A stretch of DNA of 10,274 nt from Blastocatellia bacterium (lineage in GTDB: Bacteria; Acidobacteriota; Blastocatellia; Chloracidobacteriales; JADJPF01): assembly GCA_023265235.1 (NCBI GenBank), contig JAHFUF010000117.1:1-10274 (forward strand), given 5' to 3'. The notes beneath the pieces are model-generated. The model made no database searches, was not told the origin of the DNA, and was given only the letters and a program-made list of their open reading frames with translations. Position numbers and translations under genes: made by a program. Below are positions 7,058 through 10,274 of the stretch, one piece after another. The stretch's first letter is position 1. Every line of letters starts with the position of its first letter.

Positions 7058-7086
7058 GGTATAGACTATCTGAAAAAACTTTGCAA
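7058..7086 (-). promoter_or_regulatory. Promoter of the FHA-GGDEF/pyrF unit
   Basis: On the minus strand TTGCAA (7086-7081) and TATACC (7063-7058) are 17 bp apart. Directly upstream of the -35, bases 7087-7120 are almost all A/T with A- and T-tracts, resembling an UP element. Transcription would start near 7050, giving a leader of about 28 nt that contains the AAGGA ribosome binding site. Confidence 0.45.
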
Positions 7087-7181
7087 GGTTTTTTATAAAA
7101 AATAATATAAATAAATTATTTGCTTTAAGTTACTAAAGATATTTGCCTTAAGCCGTAAAGACTTTCCTTATGCAGACCTGC

Positions 7182-7210
7182 TTGACGCTAGCACAGACCA
7201 ACAATAGAAT
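7182..7210 (+). promoter_or_regulatory. Promoter of the ribA-moaA operon
   Basis: TTGACG (7182-7187) and TAGAAT (7205-7210) are separated by exactly 17 bp and each differs by one base from the sigma70 consensus. Transcription would begin near 7217, leaving a leader of roughly 87 nt before ribA. It faces away from the FHA-GGDEF promoter, with about 95 bp between the two -35 boxes. Confidence 0.6.
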
Positions 7211-7232
7211 TTTTAATAGTTTAATGTTTTTA

Positions 7233-7294
7233 TTAGAAACCATTGGATAAGATCTTAATGTTTAGTAGTTAAATATTAGAAAAATGGTTTTTAG
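7233..7294 (+). promoter_or_regulatory. Possible ribA leader stem reaching into the Shine-Dalgarno
   Basis: TTAGAAACCATT (7233-7244) can pair with AATGGTTTTTAG (7283-7294): 12 pairs including 8 uninterrupted Watson-Crick pairs and two G-U wobbles. The 38-nt loop holds the palindrome TAAGATCTTA (7248-7257). The 3' arm covers the first two bases of AGGAG (7293-7297), the ribA ribosome binding site. It does not resemble the FMN riboswitch, whose conserved core I could not find here. Confidence 0.3.
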
Positions 7295-7303
7295 GAGATT
7301 TTG

Positions 7304-7933
7304 ATGAATAATCCTAGTATTTCGTCGGTTGTGGAGCTTAGCGTAGAATTAGTGGCAAATGCCAACCTTCCTACAGAGCTAGGCGAGTTTCGGATTTTAG
7401 GGATTCGTAGCAAAATAGATACCCAAGAATTTGTTGTTTTAGTAAAAGGTGAACTAAAAACAAACACACCCACTTTAGTACGTATTCATTCGCAATGTTT
7501 AACAGGAGATGTTTTTCACTCAATAAAATGTGATTGTGGTAGACAATTATATGCAGCAATGCAAACTGTTGCAGATGCTGGATTAGGAGTAATAATCTAT
7601 CACCCTCAGGAAGGTCGAGGCATAGGTATTATTAATAAAATTCGCGCCTATGCACTACAAGACAAAGGTGCTGATACAGTTGAAGCAAACCTCCGCTTGG
7701 GCTTTGAAGTAGACGCTCGTGATTATGAACAATGTAGTGATATATTAAAACTCTTAGGGGTTAATTCAGTGCAACTAATGTCTAATAATCCTGATAAGCT
7801 AGCTGCACTACATTCTGCTGGTATTATTGCAGAACGTGTACCTTTAGAAATAGACCTTGATATGGTTGCACCAGCAAGAGGTTACTTAAAGACAAAAAAA
7901 GAAAAAATGGGGCATTTACTATCTGATATTTAA
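7304..7933 (+). CDS. ribA: GTP cyclohydrolase II
   Basis: This enzyme opens GTP to 2,5-diamino-6-ribosylamino-4(3H)-pyrimidinone 5'-phosphate, releasing formate and pyrophosphate, the first step of riboflavin/FAD synthesis. The product has 209 residues. The zinc-binding cysteines are in RIHSQCLTGDVFHSIKCDCG (60-79): C65, C76 and C78. The GTP-binding and catalytic segment runs from YHPQEGRGIGIINKIRAYAL (99-118) into DTVEANLRLGFEVDARDY (124-141). SNNPDKL and a C-terminal K-x-K-x-x-K-M-G-H-L-L motif follow, as in E. coli RibA. Length matches the stand-alone enzyme (about 200 residues); the DHBP synthase (RibB) domain found in many bifunctional versions is absent. ATG at 7304 is preferred over the in-frame TTG at 7301 because AGGAG (7293-7297) lies 6 nt before the ATG. 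It is the first gene of a + strand run, 44 nt before moaA. Confidence 0.96.
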   Translation: MNNPSISSVVELSVELVANANLPTELGEFRILGIRSKIDTQEFVVLVKGELKTNTPTLVRIHSQCLTGDVFHSIKCDCGRQLYAAMQTVADAGLGVIIYHPQEGRGIGIINKIRAYALQDKGADTVEANLRLGFEVDARDYEQCSDILKLLGVNSVQLMSNNPDKLAALHSAGIIAERVPLEIDLDMVAPARGYLKTKKEKMGHLLSDI

Positions 7934-7977
7934 GTAATCCAAATCTTAGAAATATTAGATAAAAGAAAGAAGGTTTT

Positions 7978-8985
7978 ATGTTACCGCTATACCAACCAAC
8001 CTTAACAGATAGTTATGGGCGACAAATTAAAGACTTACGTATCTCTATTACTGACCGTTGTAACTTTCGTTGTGTCTACTGTATGCCTGAAACGGGTGTG
8101 CAATGGAAAGATAAATCTGAAATCCTCTCCTATGAAGAATTAACTTATTTAGCAGAAACCTTTGTTTCATTAGGGGTTACTAAACTTCGTGTCACTGGTG
8201 GAGAGCCACTGCTAAGACGTGGTGTAATTAACTTTATTCGTACTTTAAATAGTATTCCAGGGGTAGAGGATCTTGCTTTAACTACTAATGCTTACTTTTT
8301 ACCTGAATATGCTGAAAGACTAAGTAAAGCAGGGCTAAAAAGAATTAGTATTAGTATTGATTCACTTATGCCAAAGGCTTTTGAGTTACTCACTAAAGTA
8401 AATGCACTAGGGCGAGTATTAGAAGGAATAGAAGCTGCTCAAAAATATAATCTCACTCCAGTAAAAGTTAATATGGTAGTAATGAGACATATTAATGACA
8501 ATGAAGTAGTTGATTTTGCTCGGTTTGCTCGTGAAAAAGGTTTAATCGCTCGCTATATTGAATATATGCCTTTAGATGGGCCTGGTGAGTGGAATCGAGA
8601 TATGGTAGTTTCTGGTAAAGAAATTTTTGAAAAAATTAACGCTAAATACCCACTTAAGCCTTTAATTGCTAATCATAAAAGCGAAACAGCCAAGCGTTTT
8701 ACTTTTGCTGATGGTGCTGGAGGAGAAATAGGGATTATCGCACCAGTTACAGAACCTTTTTGTGGTGCTTGTAGCCGTATTCGTTTAACCGCAGATGGTC
8801 AAATTCGTACCTGTTTGTTTTCACTATCTGAACATAACCTAAGGGATTTCCTGCGTAGTGGTGCTAGCCGTGAACAACTACGTCAGTTTATTAGTACTAC
8901 AGTGCTAAAGAAAGAATTAGGGCACCGAATTAATGAACCTGATTTTGTTGCACCAGAAAGAACAATGTCTTGTATTGGCGGGTAA
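7978..8985 (+). CDS. moaA: GTP 3',8-cyclase (molybdenum cofactor biosynthesis protein A)
   Basis: This radical-SAM enzyme turns GTP into 3',8-cyclo-7,8-dihydro-GTP, the first step of molybdopterin synthesis. The 335-residue protein has the N-terminal cluster motif CNFRCVYC (C28, C32, C35), the SAM-binding TGGEP (73-77) and the second, GTP-binding 4Fe-4S cluster C-x2-C-x13-C (C262, C265, C279) within PFCGACSRIRLTADGQIRTC (260-279). It ends in the conserved Gly-Gly tail (334-335) needed for catalysis in this family. The ATG is preceded by a purine-rich ribosome binding site (GAAAGAAGG) about 4 nt upstream. No moaC, moaE, moeA or molybdate transporter gene is in the window, and the 44-nt gap from ribA is too short for a Moco riboswitch. 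The neighbours suggest read-through from the ribA promoter. Confidence 0.97.
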   Translation: MLPLYQPTLTDSYGRQIKDLRISITDRCNFRCVYCMPETGVQWKDKSEILSYEELTYLAETFVSLGVTKLRVTGGEPLLRRGVINFIRTLNSIPGVEDLALTTNAYFLPEYAERLSKAGLKRISISIDSLMPKAFELLTKVNALGRVLEGIEAAQKYNLTPVKVNMVVMRHINDNEVVDFARFAREKGLIARYIEYMPLDGPGEWNRDMVVSGKEIFEKINAKYPLKPLIANHKSETAKRFTFADGAGGEIGIIAPVTEPFCGACSRIRLTADGQIRTCLFSLSEHNLRDFLRSGASREQLRQFISTTVLKKELGHRINEPDFVAPERTMSCIGG

Positions 8986-9044
8986 AGCTAAGGGAATTAC
9001 TTAATAGGATAAAGAGAATAAAGGCAAAATAAAGAGGCAAGTTA

Positions 9045-9422
9045 ATGTCAAAATGGTTTGGTAAAGCAGAGCAAAAATTAGACCTTCAGCCAGGGGAGTT
9101 CCAAGTTCTAACCACTCCAGCACAGCGTGCTTGGTGGGAAAATGGTAAATTAATTATTACTAACTATAGAATTTTTTGGTTTCCTGCGGTAAAAGCCACT
9201 CAAAGCTCTGCAACAGTTGAAATAGAAATGGGGAAAATCCTTGGTTGTGTAGAAATTCGTTCTTGGTACTACCTGCTTACTAAACCTGCCTTAAGAATTT
9301 TGCTAACTTCTGGTAAATCAATAGATTTTCATGATGTAAAAGATTTTGGTGGTGTAAAAAGCAATGTAGAACGCTTTATGGGACGAGAACGCTATGTTCC
9401 AGGTAACCTATTTAATAACTAA
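9045..9422 (+). CDS. Small GRAM/PH-like domain protein
   Basis: A soluble 125-residue protein with no signal peptide or membrane segment. Its centre, GKLIITNYRIFWFP (34-47), matches the GRAM/PH-like core strand motif (G-x-L-x-(I/L)-T-N-x-R-(I/L)-x-F). It is followed by alternating strands (IEMGKILGCVEI, LRILLTSGKSIDF) and a C-terminal helix (104-113), as in a PH-like beta barrel. GRAM domains in eukaryotes bind lipids or proteins; the bacterial role is unknown. AGAGG lies 7 nt before the ATG, and the gene follows moaA by 59 nt without a visible terminator, so it probably belongs to the same transcript. Function cannot be given beyond a likely binding module. Confidence 0.75.
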   Translation: MSKWFGKAEQKLDLQPGEFQVLTTPAQRAWWENGKLIITNYRIFWFPAVKATQSSATVEIEMGKILGCVEIRSWYYLLTKPALRILLTSGKSIDFHDVKDFGGVKSNVERFMGRERYVPGNLFNN

Positions 9423-9455
9423 ATCACTATAAAAATTTATAGGTAAGGATTAACT

Positions 9456-10067
9456 ATGTCTGTTAACTTAAAACATCGCTACACATTAGAAGAGTATTTT
9501 GAAATTGACCGAAATTCAGAAGAAAAGTATGAATATTGGGACGGGGAGATTTTCTTAATGAGTGGTGCTAGCCCTGAACATAATGAAATCGTATTTAACA
9601 TAGCTAGAGAACTAGGAATACAGTTAAAAAAGCGATCTTGTAAAGTATTTATTAGTGACCAAAGGGTGAAAATTCCTGCTTGGCCACCTTATCGCTATCC
9701 TGACCTAGTTTCTCTTTGTGGCAAGCCTGAATATGAAACTATTGGTGGAGTGGCTACATTACTTAATCCTAGTTTAGTTATTGAAATACTTTCACCTTCT
9801 ACAGAAGCTTTTGATAGAGGTGATAAGTTTAGTTACTACAAATCTATTCCTAGTTTTTGTGAATACTTACTAGTTGCTCAACATCGCCCACATATTACCC
9901 AATTTGTTAAACAAAACGACAATAAATGGCTAAACACAGAGGCAAATTCTTTAACAGAAAGCCTTTATTTACCTTCTATTGATGCTACTTTGCTACTAGA
10001 GGAAGTTTACCTAGGGATAGAATTTAAAGAAATAGAAATCGCTCCTCCAGATGAACGAATTGTTTAA
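9456..10067 (+). CDS. Uma2 family (DUF820) PD-(D/E)XK nuclease-like protein
   Basis: The 203-residue protein shows the Uma2 (PF05685) outline: an N-terminal YTLEEYFEI and E-x-K-Y-E-Y-x-D-G-E-I strand (23-32), and SGASPEHNEIVFNIARELG (36-54). The nuclease fold core follows, with Y-P-D at 81-83, L-V-I-E-I-L-S-P-S-T (107-116, E110) and D120/K124 before Y-Y-K-S-I-P-x-x-x-E-Y (127-137). D83, E110 and K124 are candidate active-site residues, so the fold looks intact. Biological substrates are not established for most members, which are often present in many copies per genome. AAGGA lies 6 nt before the ATG. It is last in the + strand run, 33 nt after the GRAM-like gene, and converges on the NamZ gene with only 14 bp between stops. 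Confidence 0.88.
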   Translation: MSVNLKHRYTLEEYFEIDRNSEEKYEYWDGEIFLMSGASPEHNEIVFNIARELGIQLKKRSCKVFISDQRVKIPAWPPYRYPDLVSLCGKPEYETIGGVATLLNPSLVIEILSPSTEAFDRGDKFSYYKSIPSFCEYLLVAQHRPHITQFVKQNDNKWLNTEANSLTESLYLPSIDATLLLEEVYLGIEFKEIEIAPPDERIV

Positions 10068-10081
10068 TCTGCGACAAGTTA

Positions 10082-10274
10082 TTAATAGATTAGATATTTT
10101 TCTCTTAATTTAACAAACTCATCAACGCCTTGTTGCCAAGACTCTTCAATTTTCCTAATAGATGTTCCTAGTTCAATTTGCTTCCTTACTTTGTCACTAC
10201 CAAAAATTACATCAATGGGTAATTTGTCGTGTACATACTCATAAGGAGGTTGTTTCCACTCAAACCTATCAGGA
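10082..10274 (-). CDS. C-terminal end of NamZ-like exo-beta-N-acetylmuramidase (DUF1343, partial)
   Basis: The minus strand is open from the right edge to a TAA at 10084-10082, giving 63 complete codons. The product includes PPYEYVHDKLPIDVIFGSDK, then a Q-I-E-L-G-T-S-I-R-K-I helix, E-S-W-Q-Q-G, and the end KLREKYLIY. The order (P-x-D-x-(I/L)-x-G-S-D, amphipathic helix, SW, F-x-x-x-R-x-x-Y-L-x-Y end) is the hallmark C-terminus of the DUF1343/NamZ family, whose characterised member removes MurNAc from the non-reducing ends of peptidoglycan fragments. The start, any signal peptide and the catalytic domain are outside the window. Confidence 0.8.
   Translation of the reverse strand, partial: PDRFEWKQPPYEYVHDKLPIDVIFGSDKVRKQIELGTSIRKIEESWQQGVDEFVKLREKYLIY

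Noticed and set aside
7211..7303. FMN riboswitch before ribA
   Set aside because: The leader is too short and AT-rich, and the conserved G-rich core elements of that riboswitch are absent.
7291..7559. Two short minus-strand frames inside ribA
   Set aside because: They are antisense to a clearly conserved GTP cyclohydrolase II and have no family resemblance.
7934..7977. Moco riboswitch before moaA
   Set aside because: Only 44 nt separate the genes, far less than that riboswitch needs.
9456..10067. Uma2 protein as evidence of a transposon or defence island
   Set aside because: No transposase, inverted ends, target duplication or other defence gene is nearby, and the family is commonly scattered in such genomes.
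10065..10093. TAATCT...AGATTA dyad between the convergent Uma2 and NamZ genes as a terminator
   Set aside because: Only 6 bp, AT-rich and without a T-tract; it overlaps coding ends and is likely chance.

Overview
The window is AT-rich bacterial chromosome, densely coded, with no rRNA, tRNA, CRISPR array, insertion sequence or phage gene that I can see. It mixes housekeeping enzymes (pyrF, ribA, moaA) with signalling proteins (a receptor-type Ser/Thr kinase, a histidine kinase, an FHA-GGDEF protein), a Uma2-family nuclease-like protein and the tail of a NamZ/DUF1343 muramidase. Eukaryote-like kinases, FHA proteins, Uma2 and NamZ occur together in Acidobacteriota such as Blastocatellia. I therefore lean to a low-GC member of that phylum, but only by inference: no taxonomic marker gene is present.

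Left edge to about 5.2 kb: the C-terminal end of a Clp-like AAA+ ATPase enters on the + strand and converges on a long minus-strand gene. That gene encodes a Ser/Thr kinase joined through one membrane segment to a periplasmic amino-acid-binding-protein domain. A strong hairpin lies between the two genes, and its loop carries the kinase stop codon. Upstream of the kinase is a 544-bp non-coding gap with a 15-bp inverted repeat, a 13-bp direct repeat with a 40-bp period and a short tandem repeat. Next comes a two-gene unit with an ATGA overlap: an exported DUF3108 protein, then a soluble orphan histidine kinase.

From 5.3 to 7.0 kb, still on the minus strand, an FHA-GGDEF diguanylate cyclase is followed after 13 nt by pyrF (orotidine-5'-phosphate decarboxylase). 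The cyclase has a convincing promoter with an AT-rich upstream tract and a TTG start placed by a ribosome binding site.

From 7.2 to 10.1 kb, a divergent + strand run reads ribA (GTP cyclohydrolase II), moaA (molybdenum cofactor step 1), a small GRAM-like protein and a Uma2-family protein. The spacing is short and each gene has its own ribosome binding site, so it is likely one transcript from a good TTGACG-17-TAGAAT promoter. The ribA leader can form a long stem reaching into its Shine-Dalgarno sequence. At the right edge the end of a NamZ/DUF1343 gene comes in on the minus strand.

Common threads are inference. The kinase and the FHA-GGDEF protein could be writer and reader of phosphothreonine in one signalling circuit. 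The divergent promoters at 7.0-7.3 kb drive three enzymes that all use GTP (GGDEF, RibA, MoaA). I found no clear new defence or mobile system. The most unusual items are the kinase/binding-protein fusion, the DUF3108-histidine kinase pairing and the intergenic repeat structures.
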